Positions 34,490 to 48,316 of a DNA stretch of 64,000 nt are shown piece by piece. Origin of the DNA: Perkinsus olseni (taxonomy: Eukaryota; Perkinsozoa; Perkinsida); assembly GCA_013115125.1 (NCBI GenBank), contig JABANN010000054.1:31271-95270 (forward strand), in the 5' to 3' direction. The notes under the pieces are model-generated. The model made no database searches, was not told the DNA's origin, and saw nothing but the letters and a program-made list of their open reading frames with translations. The position numbers and the translations under genes are program-made. Position 1 is the first letter of the stretch. The number at the start of each line of letters is the position of its first letter.

Positions 34490-35422
34490 CTATCCATTGG
34501 TAATACGTCCAGCGTCTACTGCTAGAATCTCAGGGTCCTGTGCCAACTCACACAGCATGTCACTACACCGCTCGATAACCTAAACGATACCTTATGACGT
34601 GGTACGCCGCCCTTGCTACTACTACTACTCCGTTCACCGCGGCCTGATCACTCCCTGCCTTCTGCTGTTGCCCCTGCCAATACTGTAGATGCGGCAAAAC
34701 TACCCTATCCCGTAGGGCCAGTCGCACCATAGGCGAGGCATCCTGTACGAGGGGAGTCAGGCATCCACGATAGAAACTGAGACTGCATACTGCTAGAGAG
34801 CCCACACTAAGCCAAAGACGTACAAAAGCTCAGCAGGGACATTCCACGGATGCCGCATGGGTGGTTTGTAGTACTGTTGTCTCCGCATACCCAGCCAGGC
34901 TACCTGCTCACATAACAAAGCGATGCCAATCCTGCTGTCCGGAACCCTTCAGTACCGATGGTTTAGAATTATCCAATACTCGAGCTATCGATATAACCGC
35001 CTCCCGTCTCACACGCTCATCCAGATGACAAAGACCATACCTATCATACAGTGTACCGAGACGGGTAGGCAGGAAAGCCTCCCACCGTGCTATCCTAGCC
35101 ACAGCATCCTCAAAGGCATCTCGAGCTAGCACTATACTCGGTTGTAGTCTAGCTTCACACTCTCCGCCCGCTAGATGCTTCCACCCCTCAGGCAGCTGAC
35201 TTTCCGGCACCCCCGGCGCCTTGCCAATCCGCAAGGCTATGTCGCATAACGTTCTCAGCCGTTTACCGAATACCTATGGATGGTATTCAACCTTTACTGT
35301 GCAAGTATCACAACTACTTCCGGATCCTCGTGCACTCCTTTACACTTGGACAGGACTTCTGCATTAGAAATGTACGTGTCTATCAGTGCAGGATCCACAG
35401 TGGCGGCTGCTGCTGCGGCCAT
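34490..35422 (-). CDS. Helical protein of unknown function
   Basis: Likely ATG at 35422, MAAAAAATVDPALIDTYISN. After an intron it continues VFGKRLRTLCDIALRIGKAP, RDAFEDAVARIARWEAFLPT, LGTLYDRYGLCHLDERVRRE, and VAWLGMRRQQYYKPPMRHPW, and ends VIERCSDMLCELAQDPEILA followed by the stop at 34490. Mostly alpha-helical, without a signal peptide, membrane segment or known motif. Splicing in the 34560-34860 part is uncertain. Confidence 0.5.
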
Positions 35423-35818
35423 TGCCACAGCCCAAGTACTACTTCTATCAGATTACTGCTATCCGATAGCTGACATACCATTCAGCGATGTCGATAAGCT
35501 TGAGACTCCATGCTCTTGTAGACTACCCAACCCAGTAGACATCATCGAACACAACAGCGTGGTGATGGCTCGATGAGTATAGTTGTTGTGGTTGTACTAG
35601 CATTAGTGGTGAAGGTAAATGAAACCGGTAAATCGATGGCAATGAAGTTTTCGGTTATAGCGATAGTTGGTACTTCGACGATATCTGCCGTGATGATGTG
35701 ACGCAGCAGTACCAGCAGCAGCACCCTCGTGTTAAACAATAATACATAACAGCGATTTAGACAACGAGAGCGGTGTAGGGTGTCGTATGCTAACATCACC
35801 TCATGCGAACACCCAAGC

Positions 35819-37375
<1,557 letters not shown>

Positions 37376-37734
37376 TAACAACTTCTTTATGAAAATCTTA
37401 TTTCAAAACTACACACACAACAATGCCGCCCGTCTCCTTCCATAACCCAGTGCTGGTAAAACTCCCTCGAAGCCCCTGATCAGGACGATGATCCTGGAAC
37501 AGCGGCAAGATGGCCCCCCTCCGCGCCATCTATCTTGGATGATTACGCCAGACTTCGTAAGGAGGTTAGAGCAGTGTCGCTGTATAACGGTGTAAGCAGG
37601 ACCGCCTCAATCATCAACCGCGTACTGAGTTATTGGTAACAACAGTAATGGTGACAAGTCAAAGAACTTCTTTGAAAGAAGTCTCGAGGAAGATTTTTAT
37701 GGCTCGGCGGAGCGACGCATGAGCGAGCATTTTA

Positions 37735-37935
37735 CATCGCGCTCGCCCAGAATGGCCAATTCTGAAACTCAGAATACTCTCCCCCCTAGGTCTAGAGTCG
37801 AGTCGAGCGGCGTCGAATACTCTCCAGAATGCAAAACACCAAAACCGGGTTCAGAGAACTGTCCCCGAAAATTTCGGAAATTTCAATTTCGGGCCGAAAT
37901 ACATTCTGGAGAGTGTTCCAGAATGGATTGTGAAC
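37735..37935. repeat. Cluster of CAGAATG/CATTCTGG and AATACTCTCC motifs
   Basis: CCAGAATG, CATTCTGG and AATACTCTCC occur repeatedly and in both orientations within 200 bp. CATTCTGGAGAGTGTTCC near 37.90 kb is close to the reverse complement of ACTCTCCAGAATG near 37.82 kb. The same AATACTCTCC occurs at about 271. Confidence 0.6.
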
Positions 37936-38051
37936 GTGCTCAGTAGTATGTAGGGTATGTGTATTATTCGAAGACGCAAGACTCACGTCTTGCTGCCTTA
38001 CGCCCCCTTATATTCTACTTATTTTATGAACTATGGTCTATCCATCTGACT

Positions 38052-38130
38052 GCAGCTCGCCCGCCGACAGTTACACAATGCAGGCTCGTCCGCCGACGGT
38101 TACACAATGCAGGCTCGCTCGCCGATGGCT
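38052..38130. repeat. 29-bp minisatellite, about 2.7 copies
   Basis: Units of the form GCAGGCTCGTCCGCCGACGG followed by TTACACAAT start at 38052, 38080 and 38109. The third copy is truncated and diverged. Confidence 0.75.
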
Positions 38131-38589
38131 AGTGCTACAGCAATGTGCCCTAATTGAAGATAATGAGTATGAGTACTTAGTATATGATGATGAGTAATGC
38201 AGGATCATTATTGTCTCATTTCAGTGTGTAATCTCGTACTCAATAGTCTCATCTTCCTATGGTATCTCCTACGGATTTGCGTCTATCGAGTGGTGAAGAT
38301 CTTGAGCCTCAGCCCTTGGGTCACACGGCCCGCTACAGTAGTATTACGGAACGTATTCTAGAATGCGAAATTTCGGTATGAGAAAATCGTTTTCTGAGCG
38401 AATATTTCACGGCGTATAGCAAATCGTGACGCGTCACGCGCTAAAGCTAGCATCGACATCCATGACCCACCGTGCCCAAGAACCCACCTCACGGTCTTGC
38501 GGATAACTAGAGGGCGCCCTACCCCTAGACCAGCGACGCCTGTCGAAGGGCAGACGCTTGTGGGCTACCAGACGTTGGGCATGAAGCAC

Positions 38590-38760
38590 TTATCCGGTAT
38601 TCATTCTGAGAATGCGTTTCGAGAATGCGGTCCGTCGAACACGTTTCTAGAATCGATTCTGGAAAACATTCCGAAATATCTGAGAATGGAATCCCCTGAA
38701 CACGACTCGGGAATCAATTCTGAGAATAGATTCTAAGAATACCTCCAAGAGTTCATTCCG
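38590..38760. repeat. Array of TTC/GAA inverted units with AGAATCGATTCT palindrome
   Basis: The 12-nt palindrome AGAATCGATTCT at 38649-38660 lies within TTCTAGAATCGATTCTGGAA, and ATTCTGAGAATAGATTCTAA lies further along. The same palindrome is at 9626-9637. Spacing of TTC and GAA units resembles heat-shock elements, but the array is not near an obvious promoter. Confidence 0.6.
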
Positions 38761-39030
38761 GCTGATCTTGGTGAACACCCTGTTAGAGTTGAGATTTCAA
38801 CAAGTCAGGACACCACTCACGCTTCAAGCCTCTTATGACCACGCACTAACCAGCTGTTGTACATTCTTCACGTCATCGTCACGTAGTCTAGGGAGCTCCC
38901 TGTGAGATTCTCACAGTGACAATACAAACCCTCCGCAATTTTGCTGATGGTTACGCTACTAAGAACTTCGGACCTAATTCAACTCATTCGAGTCCAAGGA
39001 CCATCTTATTCTTGCACTCATAGTCAACAC

Positions 39031-41314
39031 TCAAGTCCTAAGACCATCTTGTTGGACCTCAATCATGCGAGTCAGACGGAGTTCTCCCTCTAGAAGCCAG
39101 AGCAGCAGCCATGCCTCCTCACTCGCTTTCACACGGCGTCTCGCATTCGCTGTTATAACAGCAACACGGCTCTGGTAACGCAGTTCACCCAAATTCCCAT
39201 GGCGACAGGGCCTATGAGGCATCCAGTAACACTGAGATCCGGAGAAGACACGAATCGTAGCGGGTTGCTTGAACGGAAAGGTTGAGTATAACCGAGGAAT
39301 GTCAGAAGCGGGCATCGAGGTATGAGTTGATGATGACATCTTCAGTTAGGGAAATCTCATCCACATCTTTCTCGCTTACTCGACCTCTTCCAGTGCGCTC
39401 CAGTGCTGCACTGCTCAGCGGAGCCCTGCGAACATTTGCTCTGATCCACACGCTCGCGTTGTCCAACCGACCTTCTGAGAGTGTCACCCTTTCCGAACTG
39501 CTGCTGTGATACCTTCGTAGCGCCGGTAGCCTCTGCCCACAGTTTTGGCACCTTCAGTGGCCGATCTTGCACACGCTCCACTCGTCGTGAGCCACCACCT
39601 GGGACAATCCATCCGAGACGATGATAGATGACCCGAAGCGTGGTGGGGAGAGGGCCCACCAAAGGTATAGAGCACCGGCTTGCTCTCAAACATGAGTTTC
39701 CATCTACGCTCGCCATCCTTGCCCGGGTACCCTGGGAGAGCTTGCCGCTCAGTTGCCAGGAGAAGTTCTTGGATTGGCCTTAAGAAGAAACTCACAAGCC
39801 CACAGCCATACTCGATTCTATCACTCGCAAATGATATATCTGGCATCGATAGGTGTTGCGTTCCTCCCGTGGCCCTCCACTGCACGCTGAGCAACAGCCT
39901 TGCACACATCACTTGGGAACTCCACTACGTATCTGATAAACAGAGCGGTACTACGGCCGAAGGCATTGGTACTGTTACCATACCTCAGTAATGGAGAGCA
40001 TACGTTCACGTCACGATCATCATCATCATTCTGATCAACTGATACAATGACCGACTTCACTCGGTTCAACAGCAGTGCCTCGTGAAGACCTCTACATGCA
40101 AGGCGTACCTAATCGATACTCCCTCTCCCGACAAGATCCCCTCCCAGACGCCCCAGCCAGCGCGATTGCCTTGACTAGAGGCCCCGGGACCCATGGTACA
40201 CTACATAGTTCTGCAGAGACGTGCACTTGCACCCCCATGCATTGAATGCTCCAAGGCCGTCACCAATATCGAAGATAGGTAACCGCTCGAATATGATCCT
40301 GAGATAGATACAATCGCCGCTTTACATGAAAGGACCTCCGCCATTGGAACTACCTCGGATAACACTCGGATACCAACAGGACTGTGTAGACCCAGGCCTC
40401 TATCGCTGATACCATATCGTTCGCCACACTCTCTCGTAGCTTCTTATTGTCCATGCTCTTGTTGTGAAGCTTTGGCGCCTTCAAAAATTATTTAGAAACA
40501 TTACTGCTGCAAAGAAAACCCTAATGGGATTCATGGCTGCCCAATCGACAGGACATGAATACGTGAATCCCCAGGTGCCAGGTATCATCATCCACCATGG
40601 TGCCACCTTTCTCCGTCCCTCCGCATGATAGGCCGGATAACTCCGGCGGCGCAGCCCACGACACGCATGTACATAGCTGACGAAGGTGCGTAGTCGAGTT
40701 GTCCACGCGGGAGAAAAATAGTCTGCGAGAGCGTTCGTGATCAATGGTACATCAACACGCTGTCGAACTGTGTGCGTTTGGTGCCTACTGGAACGGTAAT
40801 GGAACATAGCGTGGTGATCAGCGGATGCCAGTGGATAAGCGGGATACGGAAGGGTAGGAGGGATTCCCTCAGAGGGAATAGTACCATCGTTGACCCGCTG
40901 TGCCACTGCCTGCTTGGCGGATCGAACACGATGTATAAGGAGAGCTTCTTGGCAGAAGGATCTTTGGCTATCCTCTGACGATGAATCATCACCGCGGATG
41001 AAAACTCCGAACTCGGCGGTTCTGTTCTTAAGATAGTAATCTGAGAATTCGTAAAGAATAGATTCCTCTGCTGAACCTCTTCGAATATCAGAGAGCGCTG
41101 AGGACGGTACCTGGTAATAAATGCCGGCCATCGGTAGGACAGCTTTTACCGCGTCACGGTCCTGAAAAAAAGGAAAAACGCGATGGCGTCTCGTCGGCGT
41201 TGACCGGTCCGTCTCCTCCGACGATCCACCGCGCGCTATGTTGTTACTACCGCAGTGAATGCAATGGATTATCCTCACCCGCGTATGGCCGCCACAGTAT
41301 TGTTGTTCAATCAT
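39031..41314 (-). CDS. Multi-exon gene of unknown function
   Basis: The minus strand keeps long open stretches with GT-AG boundaries. A first reading is [20 protein letters not shown] from 41314, or a later start at MAGIYYQVPSSALSDIRR. These continue SILYEFSDYYLKNRTAEFGV, RQRIAKDPSAKKLSLYIVFD, LRESVANDMVSAIEAWVYTV, YVVEFPSDVCKAVAQRAVEG, RIEYGCGLVSFFLRPIQELL and a C-terminal RVAVITANARRRVKASEEAW. No family was recognised and exon order was not proved. The 5' end is divergent from and touches the MBOAT gene at 41313. Confidence 0.4.
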
Positions 41315-43908
41315 GTCATCTTGCCGTAAGCCTGCAGCGGACCCTCCGTTAGTATGGTCAAAGACAGAGATATCTGTCTACATTATATACCTTGCTGTGG
41401 CACTACTCTATGCTATGGATAGTGTTAGAAGGCTTGGTGATGAGCTATTGGATGAGGGACGACTTAAACCCCTCTACGCAGGTACTATGGAGGAACAGGA
41501 AAGGGCCTATCGTTCCATCTAGCAGCAGCGTTCTGTCAGGGTCACTGCCCTTCACCGATCGACGAGCTGATTGGTCCGATCCGCAGTGGAATTCATTCCG
41601 GTTGAATCTGCCAATACTCCTCGTATTTGCATGCACCCACACTGTCTTATCGAGGTAGGTCATGATTACCCAGTTGGTGGGGTCTAGTTATGGACAGGTT
41701 CATACGGTATTATACGGGCCCCCGAGGGTACTTGGCGTTCCAGTTGATTGTGGGCGTTGGCTACGTATTGTACCTCCATCGAGCTTATGCTGTTTTCCTA
41801 CTGGGAGCGGTACTGGCCAATAAGATAACCGTTGAGAGCATGTTACGGCGAGGGAAGGATTCAGTGCAATTCAGATGGGTAGTATCAACGGGAGGAGGTT
41901 AGTAAAGGGAAGGTTTCTGGCAAGACTTCAGTAAACCTCTGCGCCCGTTTTACGCCAAAATCGGATAGGCCGTGAAGCACGCTGCTCGCGTTAACTATCA
42001 TACGGTTTTCCCTTCATACTCGCACCACAATCCACGATGTATCAAGTTAAGATATCTATCCCGTGTTCAAGAATGTTGGCCCTGAGGTACTGGGAAGATG
42101 ATGTTATTTGATAATACTCAGGTCCCCGGCACCATGTGGGCAATTAACATGGGATTCCTCGTGGCAGTGCGCTACTACGATGGGTTCCGCTTCGCAGCGA
42201 TCGCTTCATGGCTCTCATTTTTTGACCAGTACGTGTCGCCCTTACTTACATTCGTAAGGAGTTTATCGCTTTCAGTTGGGGTCAATCGCAGCGGTGGCAG
42301 ATCGTTTACAACATGGTCATGTTGCGTATGATATCATACGTTATGGACTACTACTGGGCAATACGAGATCGTCCGCCGAGCACCCCCAGGGGAACTTCAG
42401 AACTAAAGGATTTGGAATCTGACGAGGAGGACACTGGGAAGGTAGTAGTACTATCGCTCCTGTTCTATGATGAGACCATGGTAGGGATACAAGCCCGTTT
42501 CGCCCCAAGGAGGGGATTATAAAATGAGGGTACGGACCAATCTCCCTATCCGATTCTACCACTCTACTGCGCTTTACATGGTAGTACAACGGATTGTATT
42601 GGCCTATGGGCGACCATTGTGGCTACTGATGACTTCCCTCCTGCCAGGCGTATATTTTGTACGCACCACTCTACGTAGCTGGACCTATACTCACCTTTAA
42701 CGCCTTCGTTACTTATGTCTACCAACCTCAGACGACTTTCTCTGTGAGAAAGGTAGTACTATCACTGCTGCCATAGACTTTGGGGGCACTGTATGATGAT
42801 CAGATCACCATATACGCTATTCGATGGGTTCTATGTTTATTCTTGATGTCCCTATATCAGCACTATTGCTGGGCTAATATAATAGCCAAAGGCTCTGACA
42901 GTGCTCAGGTCAGTGAATGTCACTGCGCCATCGGGCCGGTACCTCACAAAGTAATCTCCTGTTCTTTCAGAACCTCGCTGGTATGTCCGGTCCCAATCTA
43001 GTATTCGTATCACTTTTCGTGAGTCTTGCGACCGCCACTGCAGTCCAGGACTTCTCTTCTTTCAGTCACTATTTTTCATATGGTTGAAGTTTGTCATAAT
43101 CTGGCGATTCTTCCGCCTCTGGGCCCTCTGTGATGGAGTAGAAACCCCGGAGAACATGACTCGATGCGTCTTCAACAACTACAGTGAGCTCTTAGCGCAC
43201 GCCACAACCAGTGAGTTTCGAGTTCTCAGGTTGTACACAGTTCTGGCGATCTTGGCATAGATCGTACAACCAATGGCTCATACGATACATCTACATACCC
43301 CTGGGAGGCACCAAGTATAAGTTCCTCAATGTAAGCTATTCTACACCGCTCGACCGATCACGTGTTTGGCATCAGATCTGGGTTATCTTCACTTTCGTTG
43401 CCGTATGGCATGAACTACAACTACAGATGTTGCAGTGGGCATGGGCTGTGTGTGCGATGATGATACCAGAGATCATAGTAGCTCTAACTATACAGAAACA
43501 GGATTGGGCTTTACCCTTGAGACGCTCCCCATGGTAATGACCATACCCCGATTCCCAATCATCTTGGGCTATCCTTTAATCCAGGTATAAGTATCTTTGT
43601 GCTCTTGGTGCAGCCATGAACATTCTATTGCTGATGTCTGCCAATCTGATCGGATTCTCATATGGACCCAACGGACTACATATCGTAACGAGTGAGTGAT
43701 CATGTGTCGGGAGATACCGTCTTAGACTCCTACCACTGTAGATTCTATCAAGCGAGGGTTCAGCTGGGGACCAAGCATAGCCCTATTCTTAGCGTTCGTA
43801 GCGGCTGCGCATGTAATGTTGTATGTGCGTCAACAAGAAGCTCTTAGAAAAGAGTGGTCGGCGAAGTCACCCGTGGCGATGACTCCCAAAATGGCTGCAG
43901 CTGAGTGA
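41313..43908 (+). CDS. MBOAT-family O-acyltransferase, GUP1-like
   Basis: Polytopic ER membrane acyltransferase. GUP1 relatives remodel GPI-anchor lipids; HHAT and HHATL are animal relatives. Start [20 protein letters not shown] is followed by [13 protein letters not shown]. Then come [77 protein letters not shown] (the WHxSxNxWLxRYxYIPLGG block) and FTFVAVWHE, which holds the active-site His. The final exon is [20 protein letters not shown] with basic tail [13 protein letters not shown] at 43906-43908. About eight introns. Length and topology fit the GUP1 group. Confidence 0.88.
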
Positions 43909-44392
43909 GCGAAAGCATATAACATTGATGACGAATTATTGCAAGTCGTAGGATTAACCGTCAATAAACTCTTGTCGAATTTCAACTGTAATGTTCCCTT
44001 ATCGAATAACTGGAAGCACAACTCATTATGCCAGTGTGCTACTAATCTACACAACTTGAGTTCCTCCGTCGCCGAGTCTTGCGTTGTTGAGTGCAACCTC
44101 CTCTAGTCGGTCTCACTCTCCTGCCGGCTCGTGAATGATGATTATGACCAGAATCAACTTCACGCCATAAGAACAGCCCAACTGTCATCTCAAACGCAAC
44201 AGTACACTGGTTTAAGTGGAGAACATTAGAGTAAGAGCGGAACCACTGAAGCAGAACCGCATCGTCATTGTTCCATAGATAGAGCACACGAATACGGAAT
44301 CTGTCACTTAACGTGACCAATGATTCTGGCTACAGTCGGCCTACATGACTGAGTCAGTAGGCGAAGCTCGCCAGGCATTAAATCTGTAAGGC
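43909..44392. other. Convergent intergenic gap
   Basis: 484 bp between the 3' ends of the MBOAT gene and the SDR gene. Minus-strand open frames here have no similarity that I recognise. Confidence 0.55.
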
Positions 44393-45457
44393 TCACTGAG
44401 AATGGAGTGCGAGCTTACTCTCTCTAGCATTCATACTACGAAGATAGGGAGTGTTGGGCTGGAGCATTTCCATCCTACCAACCCAGGCAGCAAAGCTATC
44501 ACTAAGCCAGGACTCGAGGGCAACCAAGAACTGATTCTTGAAACCGATGGTGTGAACACCAGTAGCGATCCGAGGATCATCATTCTGAATCCTCCAAACG
44601 ACCTCATCGGTGCACTTGTCAGAGGGCATGTCGAAGAGCGTGAAGAGAGGAGACGCCTTGCAACCAGCAGCAGTACTGAAGTTGGTATCGTTCATGGCAC
44701 CGGGCTGAATAGTGAGAACACCAGGACCAAGAGTACGGCACTCGTGATCAAGGCATTTACCCCACTGAGTTAGGAAGCACTTTGAACTGTAGTAGAAGGC
44801 GTTGGCACTTCCAAGAGCGTGTGCAACAATAGAGCTGATGATGCAGACACGACCCTTTCCACGAGGAACGAAGTGATGGGCCATGAAGTACTGTGAGAGC
44901 ATCACCTGTTGGATGACATTCAGACGGATCTGAGCTTCCAACTTCTCGGGTTCGAGATTGACGATATCACATGAATACATACCACCAGCATTTAGAATAG
45001 CGAGGGTGACTGGAAGATCATCAACAGCAGCACGGAGCTTGGCAAGACCTTCATCACATGACAAATCACAGGCGACGACGATAACCTTGCAACTCGGGCC
45101 GTAGGTCTTCACCAAAGTGTCCTTCAACTCGTTCAACAACTTCTCGTTACGAGCGGAGATGACGAGACTCCAACCAGCCTTCGCCAACTTCATTGCAAAC
45201 TCACGACCAAGACCCTTGGACGCGCCAGTAACAACCGCATACTCGTCACGAGAGGCCCTCACTGGCTTGAGGTTATAAGGATAACCCATATTGAAGAGCG
45301 GTCGTTGTAGAAGGTGGACCAACACGTTCAACAACAAACCGATGAGAATAATAGGAGTGCATAATAGCATAATCACAATCATAGCAACCCACTCGAGGAA
45401 GTTGAATGGATAAGCACCCATAGAAAGGATTACTGGGAGACTCTGCTTTTCAGCCAT
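44393..45457 (-). CDS. Short-chain dehydrogenase/reductase, 17beta-HSD12/3-ketoacyl reductase-like
   Basis: NAD(P)H-dependent oxidoreductase, probably ER-bound. The intronless product starts MAEKQSLPVILSMGAYPFNF at ATG 45457 and has a long membrane segment (MIVIMLLCTPIILIGLLLNV). The Rossmann motif is VVTGASKGLGREFAMKLA. NAGG is in LAILNAGGMYS, the catalytic Ser is in VCIISSIVAHALG, and the YxxxK is in AFYYSSKCFLTQWG. Membrane anchor plus SDR fits the very-long-chain ketoacyl reductase / 17beta-HSD12 group. Just upstream, GTGAGTGTT...CCTCAG could be an intron of the 5' leader. The lack of coding introns is unusual here. Confidence 0.87.
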   Translation of the reverse strand: MAEKQSLPVILSMGAYPFNFLEWVAMIVIMLLCTPIILIGLLLNVLVHLLQRPLFNMGYPYNLKPVRASRDEYAVVTGASKGLGREFAMKLAKAGWSLVISARNEKLLNELKDTLVKTYGPSCKVIVVACDLSCDEGLAKLRAAVDDLPVTLAILNAGGMYSCDIVNLEPEKLEAQIRLNVIQQVMLSQYFMAHHFVPRGKGRVCIISSIVAHALGSANAFYYSSKCFLTQWGKCLDHECRTLGPGVLTIQPGAMNDTNFSTAAGCKASPLFTLFDMPSDKCTDEVVWRIQNDDPRIATGVHTIGFKNQFLVALESWLSDSFAAWVGRMEMLQPNTPYLRSMNARESKLALHSQ

Positions 45458-45764
45458 AATAACAATATTAAAAACGAATGTAAACTGAGGAGAAACAACA
45501 CTCACTGTCACTGTAAGTCCATACTACACTGTGCCCAACTAGTGATTACTAACCATACATGAAACACTGCCCGACGAAGTGATACACTATGCCACTAGCT
45601 GATAGATTCCCGAGCTAAGCCAATGAAGCTCCATAGGTGGGACATGTTGTGATACCCTCCGGCGAGAATTGTTAATGCCCACGCTAGTTCAACACCAGAG
45701 TTACCTCTGCAAGCACCGCCACTTACGTTGTGAACAGAACACAGCCAGAAACACGTTAGGAAAC
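45458..45764. other. Short intergenic gap
   Basis: About 310 bp between the SDR 5' end and the hydrolase 3' end. No gene recognised. Confidence 0.5.
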
Positions 45765-47062
45765 TCACAACTTTGCTTTGCTCATACTCGTCATCAATTG
45801 AGAATATTTAGGTACCCAAAGGTTTAAGATATCATTATGCATGGCTGTAGGGTGAGTAAATAAGACAACATTCGAGACCTTAGAAAGCTCCTCACCATGT
45901 GAATATGGAACCTAGCAAGCATCTCAAGCCGCATCGCTCCGCTAAGGCGTCAACTTACTATCTCGTCGTGAAGGCCATGGACCATCGCTACTTCCACTCC
46001 CGCTTCTTTAATATGAGCCATATTTTCCATCGAGGACCACTCGTGACTCTAAGGCAAATGTGTGTCCTTATTAATCGGTCATTGTTCATGTACCGCTAAG
46101 AGTTTGGAGAGTGGGAGTGGGAGGCCAACGATCGAGCGTATCATAGCCGCTACTGAAGTAAAGGTAGAGGACGTTATCACTGACCGAACCCGGAGATAAT
46201 CCTGAGAGGAGATGAAGCATGGCAGATACAGTTATACTCTGTGACTGACCTTTGCTATCCCCTCTCTTGCAAACCGCAGGGCCACCGCTCCGCCCAAAGA
46301 ATGCCCCAGCGTATGTATCGAGTCGAATCTGATCAACAACTTCGACTTCGATGGAAGGCAGGACCACAGCTCACTCGTGAGGCTGGCGGGTCAATAGCGC
46401 CTCCACAGCCGCATGGACCACAGCATTGATAGAGTCAGGATTGAGTGATGACGGCCCTTGTGACTCACCGTACCCAGGGTAATCCACTAGTAGGAAGGTG
46501 GCTCTCTAAACGTTTACAATACTGCGGTGTCTCCCAATCGCCCAGGCATACTCACATCGAGTTCACCCGTTAAATCACTGTGTCGGACACTGTGTACAAA
46601 CGGGAGCCAGTCCTTAGCCAGCATAGCATTCCCGCCCAGTAATATCCAGGCTGCTTTCGATGGTGGCCTATTAGCTACTACAGGAGGGACTACATACGCC
46701 ACCTGAAGCCCAGGCTCTCACTGACACTATCGAGATGAGCTCCTACTTGGCCATACTTCTCCCCCCGCCAAGCGATAGAGTACGGCATTTTATGGTAGGC
46801 AGCAAATCGAGTGGTTATCATTGTGTAGTACCTGACTGTACTAACCGCCCAATTAGATGCTCCTAACGGCACTACTCAATCTCCTCACTGTATCGTCGAC
46901 GGTAATACAGTACCCTAGGCAGTAGCTGCTGCCGTATGAGTAGAATGGCACTGATGCTGGCCAGACTGCCTACGGACAAACAACACCCTTCGCCTGTACA
47001 CGAGACCTCACCCTACCCCAAAGGAGTATCCTTCTCCAGCCCCTCCCTGGTGATCCGTCCAT
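45765..47062 (-). CDS. Alpha/beta-hydrolase fold protein
   Basis: Serine hydrolase, several exons. Motifs are AAWILLGGNAMLAKDWLPFV, FLLVDYPGYGESQGPSSLNP (oxyanion-side strand), HTLGHSLGGAVALRFAREG (nucleophile elbow GHSLG), VAAMIRSIVGLPLPLSKLLA, IKEAGVEVAMVHGLHDEIV (acid residue, HGxxDE) and PTAMHNDIL (catalytic His). The tail MTSMSKAKL ends at the stop at 45765. The layout resembles BEM46/ABHD-type lipases. The start near 47062 (MDGSPGRGWRRILLWGR) is tentative. Substrate unknown. Confidence 0.75.
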
Positions 47063-47102
47063 ACACACAGTCGGGACTTTCAACGAGGTGTCCATTTTCG
47101 GG

Positions 47103-47275
47103 ACCCCTAATTTCGTCAACATCGTCAACGTTGTCCAAACCCGTGTTCCCCCCAAATTTGCCAGCGTTGTCCAAGCTCAGCATATGCTGCGAAATCCGCT
47201 ATCTTGCCAACGAAACACTAGGACAACGTTGTCCAGTCTAGCTTTCTCGACAATCTGTACGGCAACGGTTGTCAA
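47103..47275. repeat. GACAAC/GTTGTC inverted-repeat cluster, left
   Basis: GTCAACGTTGTCC near 47.12 kb, GTTGTCC near 47.17 kb, the perfect palindrome GGACAACGTTGTCC at 47221-47234, and GGTTGTCAAG near 47.27 kb. Confidence 0.7.
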
Positions 47276-48251
47276 GTTTGCGTTATTCCCGTCTACAAGT
47301 CCTTCTAGCCAACCCTGAATAGACGAAATCCTAAATTGACTGAACTTCGCCAACAAGCTGACGTGTTGCAGGCTGGGCTGAAGCTTGACAGCACTGTTGA
47401 CCAAATGCAGTAATTGACTGAATCCGACAACCCCCGACTACCAGTTGCCCTAGTTCAGGAGCGGACAAATTCGCCAACCTCAAATGTGGAAGGAACTCGT
47501 GTTACCTTCGCTCGCCTTTGTATTGGTGCAACGGTTCGCTCCGCTCAAGCCATGTACTTACGTGCCCCTAAGCTTGGGTTTTCTCCGGAATTGCAGACTT
47601 TCAGTAGCCTTTTGATTTTTCCTCGTTCGAGCCTCCTTGACTTGAGGTTCGTTCGTCCCGCACTACTGCTATTACCTTCAAGCTCACCCACGGTTGTGTT
47701 GCGTAACTTGTTCGAGTTGTACGGCGACACAAAGAAAACATGAGCTGTTCATTTTTTTATCTCGTTGCGCCTACCTGATATTATATTATTACCGCATCCA
47801 TTTGGCTGCTGCAAGCCGCAGCCATCAAAGTGCCGTTGGAACTTCCGCCATTCAAATGATGGCCGTCAGTCATGACCTGTTACGCTAACAGACAGTCAGT
47901 CAATGACTTATTGATTTTTAGTGTAGCAGTATTGGTGTAGTAGTTATGGCGGACTGCTGCGGTGAAGGAGGTCGTCGGTTCTAGCCTTAGTGAGTATGAT
48001 GAGGAAATATATCGGCTACTTTTCTTGCAAACTGCAGTGATCAACTACTTGCTTGGCTCAATACTGACGGTGTAGACCCTACACTGTAGAGGTTGAAGGC
48101 TTCAACTGCAAGCCATGTGGTACTGACGAAGAGGGGAGGGCGTAGGTACGAAGTTAGTACTACGAACCTAGACGATAATATTGCGATCAAGGTCCGTTTA
48201 TTCATGGGACGGTCATCACCGAACATGGATCCGCGTAAATTCGTCAAGGTA

Positions 48252-48316
48252 GATCTGGTGGTGTAGAGGTTAGACTCACCGGCTAGCATGGAAGAGGATG
48301 TGAGTTCGATCCTAAA
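48252..48316 (+). other. tRNA-like element (possible SINE head or pseudo-tRNA)
   Basis: TGGTGTAGAGGTTAGAC resembles a Pol III A box as in tRNA-Glu/Gly genes, and GAGTTCGATCC about 45 nt later resembles a B box. The arms do not fold into a good cloverleaf (acceptor and T stem are poor), so a functional tRNA is unlikely. Confidence 0.35.

Larger units (their letters stand above)
37376..39030. other. Repeat-rich gap of about 1.65 kb
   Basis: No coding exon recognised. The stretch holds two clusters of GAATxxTTC/AGAAT-type inverted motifs and a 29-bp minisatellite, listed separately. Confidence 0.6.

Noticed and set aside
38590-38760. Heat-shock promoter for a nearby gene
   Set aside because: The array lies between two 3'/5' ends without a close start codon, and similar motifs occur in other gaps, so a promoter role cannot be supported.
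44402-44773. Plus-strand 123-codon frame
   Set aside because: It is antisense to the well-supported short-chain dehydrogenase.
47414-47743. Plus-strand 109-codon frame in the repeat-rich gap
   Set aside because: No domain, no neighbours that join, and it sits among inverted repeats.
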